From positions 65,585 through 129,584 of the forward strand of contig NZ_JARWAM010000014.1 of NCBI RefSeq assembly GCF_031451695.1: a stretch of DNA of 64,000 nt, in the 5' to 3' direction. Source of the stretch: Franzmannia qiaohouensis (GTDB lineage: Bacteria; Pseudomonadota; Gammaproteobacteria; Pseudomonadales; Halomonadaceae). The notes under the pieces were generated by a model. It saw nothing but the letters and a program-made list of their open reading frames with translations. It had not been told where the DNA came from and did not search any database. The position numbers and the translations under genes are program-made. Positions 34,018-43,351 of this stretch are shown one piece after another. Each line of letters opens with the position of its first letter. Within the stretch, counting starts at the first letter, position 1.

Positions 34018-36081
34018 TCATCTACGACGCGGCCAGCGTCGCTTGATCTCGGCCAGCTGGCGCACTAATCGGCGACGGCGCAGGCGCCGCTCGGCCTCCG
34101 GTAGCGGCGCATACAGCAGCCGCTCGAGATCGTTGGCCATGCCCTCCAGGGCCCCCTGTGCCGGTCCTGCCACAGGGGCAATGCGGCGCAGGTGGGCCGC
34201 CGGCGACTCGCCGCCGAGGGGGCCGTGGCCGCGTTTGGCGAGCCAGGCCTGGAGCAGCCGTACCCGATGCCCCTCGCCGCCCGCGCAGCGCTGACGCCAG
34301 CGGCGTATCGCCGACCACAGCAGCAGTAACCCGGTGGCGACTGCGGCCAGATGCAGCGCGTCGCCGAGGGTCAGTTGCCCCAACCTCGACCACAGCGTGG
34401 CGAGACGCTCGGTGAGCCCCGCCAGTAGCGCCTCACGGCGCTCGCGCTGATAGCCGATGACACCACGCTGCCAGCGATACTCGGCACGCTCGACGTTGAG
34501 CCGCAGGCGGTTGGCCCAGCCCAGTTCGCGCAGCCGTAGCGGCGAGAAGGGTGCATCGGCCAGGAAGTCATCGCTGCCGCCGAGAAACGCCTCAGCGCCC
34601 TGCTCGATGCGCTCTGGGGCGATCGCCGCGGTCGGATCGAGACGCTCCCAGGCACCATCCAACCATACCTCGATCCAGGCGTGGGCGTCGTAGTCGCGTA
34701 TCGTGAAGTGGCCGTCGGGATGGCGCTCACCGCCTTGAAAGCCCACCACCACCCGCGCCGGAATACCCACCATCCGCGCCATCACCGCCGCCGCCGAGGC
34801 GTAGTGAGTGCAGTAGCCGGCACGGGTATCGAACAGGAAGTCGTCGATACGGTCGCGCCCGGCCAACGGCGGCGGGCTCAGGGTGTAGCGAAACGGCGCC
34901 TCACCAAAGCGCGCCATGAGCGCCGCCAGATAGCGCCGCGGGTCGCCCTCGGCCGCGTGCCAAAGTCGCTCGGCAAGCTCGCGGCTGCGCGGGTTGGCGT
35001 CCTGCGGCAGCAGCCGATGCCAGGCCGGCCCGGCGGGGTCGGGATAGCGCGGTGCTGCGGCACTGCTGCCCACCTGCAGCAGACCCCGTGATGAGAGCGG
35101 CACCAGGCCTTCCAGGGTGCCGTCGGCCAGGTAGCGCTGGCGGGCGTCGCTGGCCAGCGGTGTCCCCAGGCTCGGTCGCCAGGGGCGGCTGTCCGGCTCC
35201 AGCAGCAGCTCGGCGATATAGCGCGGCGCGCCGGCATCGTATGGCGAGCGGCTGGCCTCCTGGACGAAACGCGATACCGGCTGGCCGGCGCTGGCCGCAT
35301 GCTGCTCGGGACCCATCCGCGTCCAGCGCTCGCCGTCGAACTGCGACAGGGTATAGACCCGCCAGTAGCGCTCGGCAGGGGGCGGCTCGGCGCCGTCGAA
35401 TCGCGCTCTGAAGGCCCGCGCGTCGCTGCGTGACAGCTGGGCAATGTCGCCCGGGGCGATCTCATCGCTGAGCCCGGTGGCGGCCTGATCGGCCTGGGGC
35501 AGGCTCCACAGCGGACCGATCCGCGGCACCACCAGGAACAACACCACCATCAGCGGCGCCGACAGCGCCAGCAGCCACAGCGCCTCGCGCCAGGCAGCGC
35601 GCCCGGGCCGGCCGCCGGCCAGCACCACCAGTGTCTGCAGCAGCCAGGCCGCGGCCAGTAGCGCCGCAGCACTCATCAGCAGGCTCTGATCGTGGAGGAA
35701 GGCGGCAGTCAGCGTCACGAAGCCGATGATCACCACCACCCGGCCGTCGCGGCGGTCGTGGGTCTCGAGCAGCTTGAGCAGATAGATCCCCAGCAGCACG
35801 CCCATCAGCGCCTGCATGCCCATCAGCCCACCATATTGCAGCCATAGCCCCGCCAGCACCCCGACCACCGCGGTCAGGCGCAGCAGCACGCCGGCCCGCG
35901 GCAACCGCCGACGCAGTTGCAGGAAGCGCCAACCGGCAGCGGCCAGCGCCACGCCCAGCAGCCACGGCGGCATGAACGGCAGATGCAGTGCCAGCACCAG
36001 ACACTGGCCGATGAACAGCTGGATCAGCAGCGGCGCCGACAGGCTGCGGCCGTCGGCGAGCAGCGCCGAGGGGGCGCTCAT
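34018..36081 (-). CDS. TgpA-type transglutaminase-like membrane protein (DUF3488/DUF4129)
   Basis: 687 residues. About six membrane segments (residues 15-195, DUF3488), then a periplasmic transglutaminase-core domain with the triad visible: Cys in RAGYCTHYASAAAVMARM, His in DYDAHAWIEVW and Asp in ERLDPTAA. A further membrane segment and a cytoplasmic tail follow (DUF4129-like). This matches Pseudomonas TgpA, essential in that genus and of unclear substrate. It overlaps the DUF58 gene by 4 bp (ATGA), so expression is coupled. Confidence 0.9.
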   Translation of the reverse strand: MSAPSALLADGRSLSAPLLIQLFIGQCLVLALHLPFMPPWLLGVALAAAGWRFLQLRRRLPRAGVLLRLTAVVGVLAGLWLQYGGLMGMQALMGVLLGIYLLKLLETHDRRDGRVVVIIGFVTLTAAFLHDQSLLMSAAALLAAAWLLQTLVVLAGGRPGRAAWREALWLLALSAPLMVVLFLVVPRIGPLWSLPQADQAATGLSDEIAPGDIAQLSRSDARAFRARFDGAEPPPAERYWRVYTLSQFDGERWTRMGPEQHAASAGQPVSRFVQEASRSPYDAGAPRYIAELLLEPDSRPWRPSLGTPLASDARQRYLADGTLEGLVPLSSRGLLQVGSSAAAPRYPDPAGPAWHRLLPQDANPRSRELAERLWHAAEGDPRRYLAALMARFGEAPFRYTLSPPPLAGRDRIDDFLFDTRAGYCTHYASAAAVMARMVGIPARVVVGFQGGERHPDGHFTIRDYDAHAWIEVWLDGAWERLDPTAAIAPERIEQGAEAFLGGSDDFLADAPFSPLRLRELGWANRLRLNVERAEYRWQRGVIGYQRERREALLAGLTERLATLWSRLGQLTLGDALHLAAVATGLLLLWSAIRRWRQRCAGGEGHRVRLLQAWLAKRGHGPLGGESPAAHLRRIAPVAGPAQGALEGMANDLERLLYAPLPEAERRLRRRRLVRQLAEIKRRWPRRR

Positions 36082-37028
36082 GAGCCGCTCCTCGTGGACG
36101 GCGCGGCCCAGCGCGCCAGCGCTTGCAGCGCACGGCGCCGCTGGGCCGGCCCGCTGGCCGGGGCCAGCTCGAGCCCCGGCAGGCGCAGCCCGTAAAGGTC
36201 ACCGGCGCGGTGGTAGTCGAGCAGCTGCGCACACAGCTGCGACAGCCGCGCCTCGGGCTCGCCGGTGCAGGCATCGTAGTCGAGCCAGCGCTGGCGACGC
36301 GGTGGCAGGCTGAACGCCTTGGTGCTGAGTACGCCGGTGCGGCTCCACTGCTTCCAGGCCAGCCGCGCCGGGCCATCACCGGGTTCGAAACGGCGCAGGC
36401 CGGCGAAGTCCTGGGGCGCCAGCCCCTGACCACGGCGCCGCGCGAGGGCCTCGCCGGTCTCACCGGGAGCCGGATAGACCAGCAGCTCGACGCCACTGTC
36501 GATCCAGGCGACCAACCGCACCAGCCCCAGCGGCCAGGCGCTCTCCAGACGCAGCGGCGGCAGCCGCCATTGACCGCGATGCAGAGTGGGCACCGCCAGC
36601 GGCAGGATCAACTCGGTACCGCGTATCTCCCCCTCGGCGGCGGCCACCTGACCTGGGCCAGCCACCAGTACCACGCGCAGCGCGTGGCGGTGGCGCGCCG
36701 CGCTCAGGCGAACGCTCAGATGCGCCAGGTCGCCGGCAAACACCTCGCCCGAGGCACTCGCCGTGAGGGACACACCGTGCAGGTTGCGCCAGCCGCGCCA
36801 TAGCGACACCAGCGCCACGGCGAACAGCCAGAAGGCCAGACCATAGGCCAGGTTGTTCTGATAATTGATGCCGAACAGCAGCAGCACCGGGATCAGCACC
36901 GCCCAGATCACCCCGAAACGGGTCGGCATCAGGAACAGCCGCTGGGCGCCGAGCGGCTGGCCGGCCGCGCTCAGCCGTCGCCGCTGCCACCAGTCATGCA
37001 GCTGCCGTATCGGAGACAGACCGGCCAT
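36078..37028 (-). CDS. DUF58-domain membrane protein
   Basis: 316 residues with two N-terminal membrane segments (residues 35-75) and a DUF58 domain whose hallmark is seen in GLRRFEPGDGPARLAWKQWS. DUF58 proteins have a degenerate von Willebrand-like fold and work with MoxR ATPases. It lies between moxR (3-bp gap) and the transglutaminase gene (4-bp overlap). Confidence 0.88.
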   Translation of the reverse strand: MAGLSPIRQLHDWWQRRRLSAAGQPLGAQRLFLMPTRFGVIWAVLIPVLLLFGINYQNNLAYGLAFWLFAVALVSLWRGWRNLHGVSLTASASGEVFAGDLAHLSVRLSAARHRHALRVVLVAGPGQVAAAEGEIRGTELILPLAVPTLHRGQWRLPPLRLESAWPLGLVRLVAWIDSGVELLVYPAPGETGEALARRRGQGLAPQDFAGLRRFEPGDGPARLAWKQWSRTGVLSTKAFSLPPRRQRWLDYDACTGEPEARLSQLCAQLLDYHRAGDLYGLRLPGLELAPASGPAQRRRALQALARWAAPSTRSGS

Positions 37029-37031
37029 GGC

Positions 37032-37964
37032 CTAGACCGAGACCGGCACGCTGGCCAGCAGGTGGTGGGCCAGCGCCTCCCCCTCCTCGCGGCGCCCGTC
37101 GCTGAGCCGATGGCCAACTACCGGCACCCATACCGCCTGGACGTCTTCCGGCAGCACATGGTCGCGCCCCGCCAGCAGCGCCCAGCCGCGGGCGGCGTGC
37201 AGCAGTGCCAGCACCGCCCGGGTCGACAGCCCCCAGGGCAGCTCGGGATGCGTGCGACTGGCGGCGGCCAGCGCCTGCAGATAGTCGAGCAACGCATCCG
37301 CCACATGCACCTCGGCGACCCGCGCCTGCCAGCCACACAGGGTCTCGGCATCCAGCCACTGGGCCAGCTCTTCCAACTGGGCGCGACCGGCTTCTCCGCG
37401 CAGGATCTCGCGTTCGGCGCGCGCGTCGGGGTAGCCCAGCGAAAGGCGCATCAGGAAGCGGTCGAGCTGCGACTCCGGCAGCGCGAAGGTGCCGGCCTGC
37501 TCCTGGGGGTTCTGGGTTGCGATGACGAAGAACGGTTCAGGCAAACGGCGGGTCTCACCCTCCACCGTGACCTGCCCCTCCTCCATCGCCTCGAGCAGCG
37601 CGCTCTGGGTCTTGGGAGTGGCGCGATTGATTTCGTCGGCCAGCACCAGCTGATGAAAGATCGGCCCCGGATGGAAGTGAAAGCTGGCCTGACGCGGGTC
37701 GAACACCGAAACCCCCAGCACGTCGGCCGGCAGCAGGTCGCTGGTGAACTGCAGGCGCTGCATGTCCAGCCCGGTCACCCGCGCCAGCGACTGGGCCAGG
37801 GTGGTCTTGCCCAGCCCCGGCAGATCCTCGATCAGCAGATGGCCGCGACACAGCAGACAGCACAGCGCCAACCGCACCTGCCGGGACTTGCCGCGCACCA
37901 CCGCCTCGAGGGCCGCCAGCAGGTCGTCGAGGCGCGCCGCAGCCAGCGGCTCACGGCGGTTCAT
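37032..37964 (-). CDS. MoxR-family AAA+ ATPase
   Basis: 310 residues, AAA_3/MoxR. Walker A is EDLPGLGKTTLAQ, Walker B is LVLADEINRATPKTQSALLE, sensor 1 FFVIATQNP, and sensor 2 lies in PWGLSTRAVLALLHAAR. MoxR proteins are chaperone-like ATPases that activate or assemble partner envelope proteins, here DUF58 and TgpA. Its ATG overlaps the stop of the nudix gene by 4 bp. Confidence 0.92.
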   Translation of the reverse strand: MNRREPLAAARLDDLLAALEAVVRGKSRQVRLALCCLLCRGHLLIEDLPGLGKTTLAQSLARVTGLDMQRLQFTSDLLPADVLGVSVFDPRQASFHFHPGPIFHQLVLADEINRATPKTQSALLEAMEEGQVTVEGETRRLPEPFFVIATQNPQEQAGTFALPESQLDRFLMRLSLGYPDARAEREILRGEAGRAQLEELAQWLDAETLCGWQARVAEVHVADALLDYLQALAAASRTHPELPWGLSTRAVLALLHAARGWALLAGRDHVLPEDVQAVWVPVVGHRLSDGRREEGEALAHHLLASVPVSV

Positions 37965-38497
37965 GACGCCTCCGCCAGAAGGCCTGCATGCTGCAAACGT
38001 CGCACTGCAGTGCGGGTATCCGGGGTCACCTCGTCGAGGGACAGCGCCTCATCCAGCGGCAGCCAGAAGGCATCGGCAACCTCCTCGGCCTGCAGCGCGA
38101 GCGGCCCGTCATGCTGCACCAGATAGACGCTGCCGAAGATATGGTTGCCATCGGCGGCGTAGCGGAAGGCCAGGCAGTAGCGCAGCGCCACGCCGCGAAT
38201 ACCGAGCTCCTCGGCCAGCTCACGGCGCGCCGCCACGTGTACCGATTCGCCGGCACCGACCACGCCTCCCGCGGCCAGGTCGAGGCCTCCAGGAAACACC
38301 TCCTTGGTCAGAGTGCGGCGCTGGACACAGAGCTCGCCGCTAGCATTCAGCACCACCACATAGGTGGCGCGGTGCCAGAAGTGAAAGCGCCGCATCAGCG
38401 CACGCGGCGCACTGCCGCAAGGGCGGTTGCAGGCATCGACCAGTTGGATGCGCTCATCAGCGATCAGCGGCGCCGGCGCGGAAACCTCGGGGGGCAT
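37961..38497 (-). CDS. Nudix hydrolase (YfcD-like)
   Basis: About 178 residues. The Nudix box G-x5-E-x7-REUXEE is present as GGVVGAGESVHVAARRELAEELGI in outline (only the key residues G, E, R-E-x-x-E-E are meant). It resembles YfcD-type phosphohydrolases; the substrate is unknown. ATG 38497 has GGGAG 7 bp upstream. It is the first gene of the nudix-moxR-DUF58-tgpA run, translationally coupled to moxR. Confidence 0.85.
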   Translation of the reverse strand: MPPEVSAPAPLIADERIQLVDACNRPCGSAPRALMRRFHFWHRATYVVVLNASGELCVQRRTLTKEVFPGGLDLAAGGVVGAGESVHVAARRELAEELGIRGVALRYCLAFRYAADGNHIFGSVYLVQHDGPLALQAEEVADAFWLPLDEALSLDEVTPDTRTAVRRLQHAGLLAEAS

Positions 38498-38629
38498 GAC
38501 GGACTCCCATGGCAGAACAGTGCTCAGCGTAACCAGTCGCATCAGTCGCGGCTAGCGCAGCTCTCGACGTTGACCCCACGCTGAGCGCTGGCCATGCTCG
38601 ATCCATAGCAGCGCTGCAGGAGCCTCGCC

Positions 38630-40279
38630 ATGCACGACCATGCCCCACGCCAGCGGCTCGCCACCCACGAGGTGCTCAACCAGCCGCCGGCGGACAGCGA
38701 CCTCGACCTGTTCGCCCTGGACCTTCCCCTACAGCAGGCGCTGGCCCGAGAAGCCCCGGAGTGGGTCGCCCGCCGCCTGGCGCCTCTCGGCGAGCAGGTC
38801 GGCAGCCGCCGCGTCCAGACGCTCGGCGAGCAGGCCAATCGCCATCCGCCGGAGCTGCGGCTGTTCGACCGCCACGGCCGACGCCTCGACGAGGTCAGCT
38901 ACCACCCCGCCTACCACGAGCTGATGCACCTGGCCTGCGACCAGGGCTGGCACGCCGTGGCCTGGCAGGAGGAGGCCCGCGGCGGCCACCAGGCCCACGT
39001 CGCCGCGCTCTATTTGCTGACCCAGGCCGAGCCGGGCGTCTGCTGCCCAGTCACCATGACCCATGCCGCCATGCCGGCGCTGCGTCATGCCCCCGTGGTG
39101 CTGGCCCAGTGGGCGCCGCCCCTGCTGGCCTGGGACTATGATCCCCGCGCCCTGCCGGCCAGCGACAAGCCGGCAGTGACCCTGGGCATGGCGATGACCG
39201 AGAAACAGGGCGGCAGCGACGTGCGCGCCAACACCACCCGCGCCGAAGCCAGCGAAGACGGCGTGCGCCTGGTAGGCCACAAGTGGTTCTGCAGTGCGCC
39301 GATGTCGGATGCCTTCCTGACCCTGGCCCAGACCGATGAGGGTCTGGGCTGCTTTCTAGTGCCGCGCTTCACCCCAGACGGCGAGCGCAACGCCATCGAG
39401 CTGCAGCGCCTCAAGGACAAATGCGGCAATCGTGCCAACGCCTCCGCCGAGATCGAGTATCGCCACGCCTGGGCACAGCCGATCGGCGAACCCGGGCGCG
39501 GCATCGCCACCATTCTCGAGATGGTTCAGCAAACCCGCCTCGACGCCGCCACCGCGCCGGTGGGCATGATGCGCCAGGCGCTGCTACTGGCCTGGCAGCA
39601 CGTCCAGACCCGCCACGCTTTCGGCCAGCGTCTTGCCGATCAGCCGCTGATGCGCGCGGTGATTGCCGACCTGGCGCTCGAGGTCGAGGCCGGCGTGGCA
39701 CTGGCGCTGCGCATCGCCCGCGCCTTCGACACCCCGCATAGCGAACACGAGCAGGGCCTGGCGCGCATCACCCCGGCGCTGGCCAAGTACTGGCACAACA
39801 AGCGCGGCCCGGGGTTCATGGCCGAGGCCATGGAGTGCCTGGGCGGCATTGGCTACGTCGAGGAGACACCGCTGGCCAGGCTGTACCGCGAGGCGCCGGT
39901 CAACTCGATTTGGGAGGGGTCAGGCAATGTGATCTGTCTGGATGTGCTGCGCGTGCTGGGCAAGCACCCCGAGGCGGTGGCTGCACTGCGCCACGAGCTG
40001 GACGCGCCGCGTGGACAGAATGCCCATTACGACCGCGCGCTGGGCGAGCTCGAGCGCACCCTGGGCATGCCCAGCGAAGCGCTGGTGCCCCAGGCACGCT
40101 GGCTGACCCAGCGCCTTGCCCAGTGCCTGCAGGCAGCGCTGCTGCTGCGCCATACCCCGACCGCAGTGGCCGCGACCTTCTGCCGGGCACGGCTGGGCGA
40201 GGTCAGCCCCGCCTACGGGGTGCTGCCGGCGGACGCCCCTCTGGCGGAAATTCTGGCACGGGTGACACCGAGCAACTGA
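38630..40279 (+). CDS. aidB: AidB-like acyl-CoA dehydrogenase
   Basis: 549 residues, the length of AidB (541 in E. coli) and longer than ordinary acyl-CoA dehydrogenases. The AidB-type stretch MTEKQGGSDVRANTT and the C-terminal ECLGGIGYVEETPLARLYRE are seen. E. coli AidB is a flavoprotein induced in the adaptive response to alkylating agents and binds DNA. No ada gene is nearby. Transcribed divergently from the nudix operon. Confidence 0.88.
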   Translation: MHDHAPRQRLATHEVLNQPPADSDLDLFALDLPLQQALAREAPEWVARRLAPLGEQVGSRRVQTLGEQANRHPPELRLFDRHGRRLDEVSYHPAYHELMHLACDQGWHAVAWQEEARGGHQAHVAALYLLTQAEPGVCCPVTMTHAAMPALRHAPVVLAQWAPPLLAWDYDPRALPASDKPAVTLGMAMTEKQGGSDVRANTTRAEASEDGVRLVGHKWFCSAPMSDAFLTLAQTDEGLGCFLVPRFTPDGERNAIELQRLKDKCGNRANASAEIEYRHAWAQPIGEPGRGIATILEMVQQTRLDAATAPVGMMRQALLLAWQHVQTRHAFGQRLADQPLMRAVIADLALEVEAGVALALRIARAFDTPHSEHEQGLARITPALAKYWHNKRGPGFMAEAMECLGGIGYVEETPLARLYREAPVNSIWEGSGNVICLDVLRVLGKHPEAVAALRHELDAPRGQNAHYDRALGELERTLGMPSEALVPQARWLTQRLAQCLQAALLLRHTPTAVAATFCRARLGEVSPAYGVLPADAPLAEILARVTPSN

Positions 40280-40388
40280 CAGCCCTATGCTGCGGTTGCG
40301 ACAAAACGACGCTTGGCAGCCGGCCCGGCTGTCGTAAGCTTTGGGTGACCCAAGGGTTAACGCCAACATACGACGACAAGGATTATCG

Positions 40389-40886
40389 ATGATCACCCGC
40401 ACCGCCTCGCTTGCCTCCGCCCTGCTGCTCGGCTGCACACTGCTGCCGTCACTGGCCAGTGCCCATGACTTTACCCTCGACGACATCCGCATCGCTCACC
40501 CCTTCGCCACCCCGACGCCGCCGGGGGCGCCCAACGGCGCCGCCTACCTGGATATTACCGCCGTCGACGAGCCCGCCGAGCTGGTCGGCGCCAGCAGCCC
40601 GATCAGCGCGGTGGTGGAAATTCACGACATGATCATGGACGACGGCAACATGCAGATGCGCAAACTCGACGCCATCGACGTCGAGGCCGGCGAGACAGTG
40701 ACCATGCGCCCCGGCGGCGGCTACCACCTGATGCTACTGGGCCTGGAAGAGACCCTCGTCGAAGGCGATAGCTTCCCACTGACCCTGGAGTTTGCCGAGC
40801 AGGGCGAGATCGAGGTCGAAGTGTGGATTCAGGAGGCCAACGAGGGCGGCGAGGCGGCCGACGGCCACCATCACCACGACCACTGA
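40389..40886 (+). CDS. PCu(A)C-type periplasmic copper chaperone
   Basis: About 165 residues with a signal peptide (cleavage near ASAHD) and the PCuAC metal motif H-x10-M-x21-H-x-M, seen as EIHDMIMDDGNMQMRKL followed by GGGYHLMLLGL. A His-rich tail (DGHHHHDH) ends the protein. It delivers Cu(I) to the CuA site of cytochrome oxidases. ATG 40389 follows AAGGA. A 13-bp palindrome TTGGGTGACCCAA lies upstream at about 40343 and could be an operator. Confidence 0.9.
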   Translation: MITRTASLASALLLGCTLLPSLASAHDFTLDDIRIAHPFATPTPPGAPNGAAYLDITAVDEPAELVGASSPISAVVEIHDMIMDDGNMQMRKLDAIDVEAGETVTMRPGGGYHLMLLGLEETLVEGDSFPLTLEFAEQGEIEVEVWIQEANEGGEAADGHHHHDH

Positions 40887-40889
40887 CGG

Positions 40890-41498
40890 CTAGCCGACCA
40901 CCACTCTCAGCGCAATCGCGATCAGCAGCACGCCGGTGATGCGGTTGACCCAGTGCGCCCTGGCCTGCAGCCAGGGCAGCACCCGCGAGTGCGACAGCGC
41001 CACCGCCACGATCACGTACCAGCCACCGTCGATGATCATGGCGGTGAGCACGATCAGCGCCTTGGCCGCGACACTCATCTCGGGGCTGACGAACTGGCTG
41101 AGCAGCGCCACGAAGAACAGGATCAGCTTGGGATTGCCCAGCGCCACCAACATGCCCTCGCGGGCCGCCTGGGGACCGGTGGTGAGTACCGCGTTCGGCT
41201 CCAGGGCTGCCGCCCGTCCGGCGCGCAACGCCTTGATCCCCAGCCAGGCCAGATAGGCCGCCCCTGCCCAGGTGATGAACTGGAACAGCAGTGGCTGGCG
41301 GGCGATCAGCGCTCCCAGGCCCCATACGGTGAGTAACGCGTAAAGGCCCACGCCCAGCGCATGGGAGAGCGCCGCGACGACGCCCGGCAGGCGCCCACCG
41401 CCCAGGGTATGGCGCAGCACTAGTGCCAGGCTGGGGCCCGGCGACATGGCACCCACCGCGCAGATCGCTACCAGCGACAACCACAGCGATAACGGCAT
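40890..41498 (-). CDS. LysE-family amino-acid exporter
   Basis: 202 residues with six hydrophobic segments and the LysE/RhtB family start GAMSPGPSLALVLRHTLGGG. The motif ALGNPKLILFFVALL is also typical. It exports an amino acid or related small molecule. Convergent to the copper chaperone gene with a 3-bp gap. Confidence 0.87.
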   Translation of the reverse strand: MPLSLWLSLVAICAVGAMSPGPSLALVLRHTLGGGRLPGVVAALSHALGVGLYALLTVWGLGALIARQPLLFQFITWAGAAYLAWLGIKALRAGRAAALEPNAVLTTGPQAAREGMLVALGNPKLILFFVALLSQFVSPEMSVAAKALIVLTAMIIDGGWYVIVAVALSHSRVLPWLQARAHWVNRITGVLLIAIALRVVVG

Positions 41499-41543
41499 CC
41501 GATTTCCTCGTTCAAGGGCTCAAACAGCCTGGCCAGGCCGCTC

Positions 41544-41957
41544 TCAGCGGTGGAACTGCCCCTCGCGCTCAGGCTGCCAGAGAATCGCATCGATGCGCAG
41601 CCGGGTCTCGCTGCCGTCGGGCAGCGGCCAGTCAATCACGTCGCCGACCCTTAGACCCAGCAGCGCCGCGCCGATCGGCGCCATCACCGACAGGCCATCC
41701 TCGCTCTCGGCCAGCGAGCGCGGATAGACCAGGGTGCGCACCAGCTGACGGCCACGTCCCAGATCGGTAAACTGCACCTGGCTGTTCATGCTGACCACGT
41801 CGGCGGGGATCTGCTCGGGGTCGACCACCTCACCGCGCTCCAGCTCGGCTTCCAGCGACTCGGCCACCGCCAGGTCCTTGTCGCTGGCGGCATCGATCAG
41901 CCGCTGCAGCCGCTCGGCGTCGAGCCGATTGATGATGATCTTGGGGCGTGATGACAT
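41544..41957 (-). CDS. rnk: Nucleoside diphosphate kinase regulator Rnk
   Basis: 137 residues, Rnk: an N-terminal coiled arm (LDAERLQRLIDAASDKD) and a GreA/GreB-like C-terminal domain ending in LLGLRVGDVIDWPLPDGSE. Rnk-type factors bind RNA polymerase near the secondary channel. Length equals E. coli Rnk (136). Confidence 0.9.
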   Translation of the reverse strand: MSSRPKIIINRLDAERLQRLIDAASDKDLAVAESLEAELERGEVVDPEQIPADVVSMNSQVQFTDLGRGRQLVRTLVYPRSLAESEDGLSVMAPIGAALLGLRVGDVIDWPLPDGSETRLRIDAILWQPEREGQFHR

Positions 41958-42005
41958 GGGTCTCTCCTATCCGCAAACGCTATAATAACGTAGATACGGC
42001 CTGAC

Positions 42006-42045
42006 AACGAAAACAGCCCTTCGCCCTGGATAGGGCAAAGGACTG
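42006..42045 (-). terminator. Rho-independent terminator
   Basis: A stem of CAGTCCTTTGCCCT pairing with AGGGCGAAGGGCTG (one or two mismatches), read on the minus strand, is followed by TTTTCGTT. It ends the gene at 42089. Confidence 0.8.
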
Positions 42046-42088
42046 TGTATCGATTCACTATAAGGCTTTCGCCAAGGCTTTGACAGCC

Positions 42089-42583
42089 CTAGCGGCGACG
42101 CGGGCGGGGCAGTTCCTGCAGCGCGATGAAGTCGGCCTCCAGCTCGTCGGCTGGCACCACGCCGCGCTTGATATCCACTACCCCACCGCGGGCATCGAAC
42201 AGCACCAGGGTACTTTGCGACACGCCGTACTCATAGGCGAACCGCCTACCACTACTGCTGGCGATGTTGGCGCGCCGCAGGGTCAGTTCCTCATCCAGGC
42301 GACTGCGCGCCTCCTGAGCCTGTTCGAGCAGCTGCTCGCAGCTGGTGCAGCCCGGCTCGTGCACCTGTACCACCACCGGCTCGCCGCCGCCGATCACGCT
42401 CAGGTCACTGACCTCCCGCGCCTGCCACGCCTCCATGGCGAACCAGGCCGCCGGCACGGCGAGAATCGCCACTGCTATCAGCACGCCGCGGACCAGGCGC
42501 CTGGGGCTGAAGGGGCGCTTGCGCGGCGCCGGCCGGGAAGACGACGGTGTAGGCTTGTGACGCTTGTTCTTGCTGCGTGGCAT
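42089..42583 (-). CDS. Membrane-anchored thioredoxin-like protein (CxxC)
   Basis: 164 residues. A basic N-terminus (many Lys/Arg) precedes one membrane segment (about 33-50), then a periplasmic domain with VHEPGCTSCEQLLEQA. A CxxC pair on a short strand-turn-helix, and later STLVLFD, suggest a thioredoxin fold, but the usual cis-Pro is not obvious. Possible role in periplasmic disulphide or copper handling, next to cytochrome b561. No family name is certain. Confidence 0.6.
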   Translation of the reverse strand: MPRSKNKRHKPTPSSSRPAPRKRPFSPRRLVRGVLIAVAILAVPAAWFAMEAWQAREVSDLSVIGGGEPVVVQVHEPGCTSCEQLLEQAQEARSRLDEELTLRRANIASSSGRRFAYEYGVSQSTLVLFDARGGVVDIKRGVVPADELEADFIALQELPRPRRR

Positions 42584-42670
42584 GCACGGGTTCCTCGTTG
42601 TAGCGATACCCTAAGACTACGCCAGCGCAGGGCCCTTGGCACCCTCCCCACCGTCAACAGACGCTCAGCG

Positions 42671-43210
42671 TTAGCGACTTCCCGCCATGCGCGTCAGCAC
42701 ATCGTGATGCGCGTAACGGCGATGAATTGCCACCATCGCCACATGGCCGAGGATCAGCACCAGCAGCGTCCAGCCCAGGAAGCCATGGAAAACACTGCCC
42801 AGTGCTACCATCCACTCGATCTCGGGGCCCTCGAAGCCCGGCATCAATGGAATACCGAAGGCCGACAGCGAGCGCCCCGAACCGTACTGACGCAGCAGCG
42901 CCACCAACGGTACCACCAGCATCAGCCCATACAGCACCAGATGACCGAGCTTGGCCATCACGCTCACCGATGGCGGACGCCGCGACAGATTGAGCAGCCC
43001 CCAGGCACCGCGCAACAGCAGTAGCGTGAACAGCAGCACCCCGACATCGCGATGCCACGCCCACATGAAATCGTCGAAGATGGAATCCTCGAACAGCACC
43101 CGCGCCGCCACGCTGGTGAACTGCCAGGCAAACAGCAGCGCCATCGCCCAGTGAAAGGCACGGCTGATACGGCCGTAGTGGGTATGGGTATCACGCAGCG
43201 GTAGTGCCAT
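42671..43210 (-). CDS. Cytochrome b561
   Basis: 179 residues with four membrane segments and the di-heme b561 histidines seen in SRAFHWAMALLF, MWAWHRDVGVL, KLGHLVLYGLM and VFHGFLGWTLL. It transfers electrons from quinol in the inner membrane; some members oxidise superoxide. Confidence 0.9.
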   Translation of the reverse strand: MALPLRDTHTHYGRISRAFHWAMALLFAWQFTSVAARVLFEDSIFDDFMWAWHRDVGVLLFTLLLLRGAWGLLNLSRRPPSVSVMAKLGHLVLYGLMLVVPLVALLRQYGSGRSLSAFGIPLMPGFEGPEIEWMVALGSVFHGFLGWTLLVLILGHVAMVAIHRRYAHHDVLTRMAGSR

Positions 43211-43258
43211 CGTTCTGCTCTCTTGGGGGAATGTCCGTCACATAGTGGCTATTTAAAG

Positions 43259-43290
43259 GGCGTTCTCAGTGACCAAGTGCAGCACCTGAA
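43259..43290 (+). mobile_element. IS-end-like sequence
   Basis: This 32-bp stretch matches 60117-60148 at 28 of 32 positions and contains AAGTGCAGCACCTG, which also resembles the transposase tail at 63907-63945 (AAGCGCAGCACCTG). It looks like the terminal repeat of a lost insertion sequence. Positions 43211-43351 hold no gene. Confidence 0.5.
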
Positions 43291-43351
43291 ACAAACTCGA
43301 GATGCGCTTAGATGATTCTGGATAATGCGTCTTGCCACGCCTTCTCTCAGA

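Noticed and set aside
40343..40355. TTGGGTGACCCAA palindrome as a metal-responsive operator of the copper chaperone gene
   Set aside because: It is a clean 13-bp palindrome but does not match the CueR/CopY/CsoR patterns I know, and no regulator lies nearby; recorded only as a possibility.
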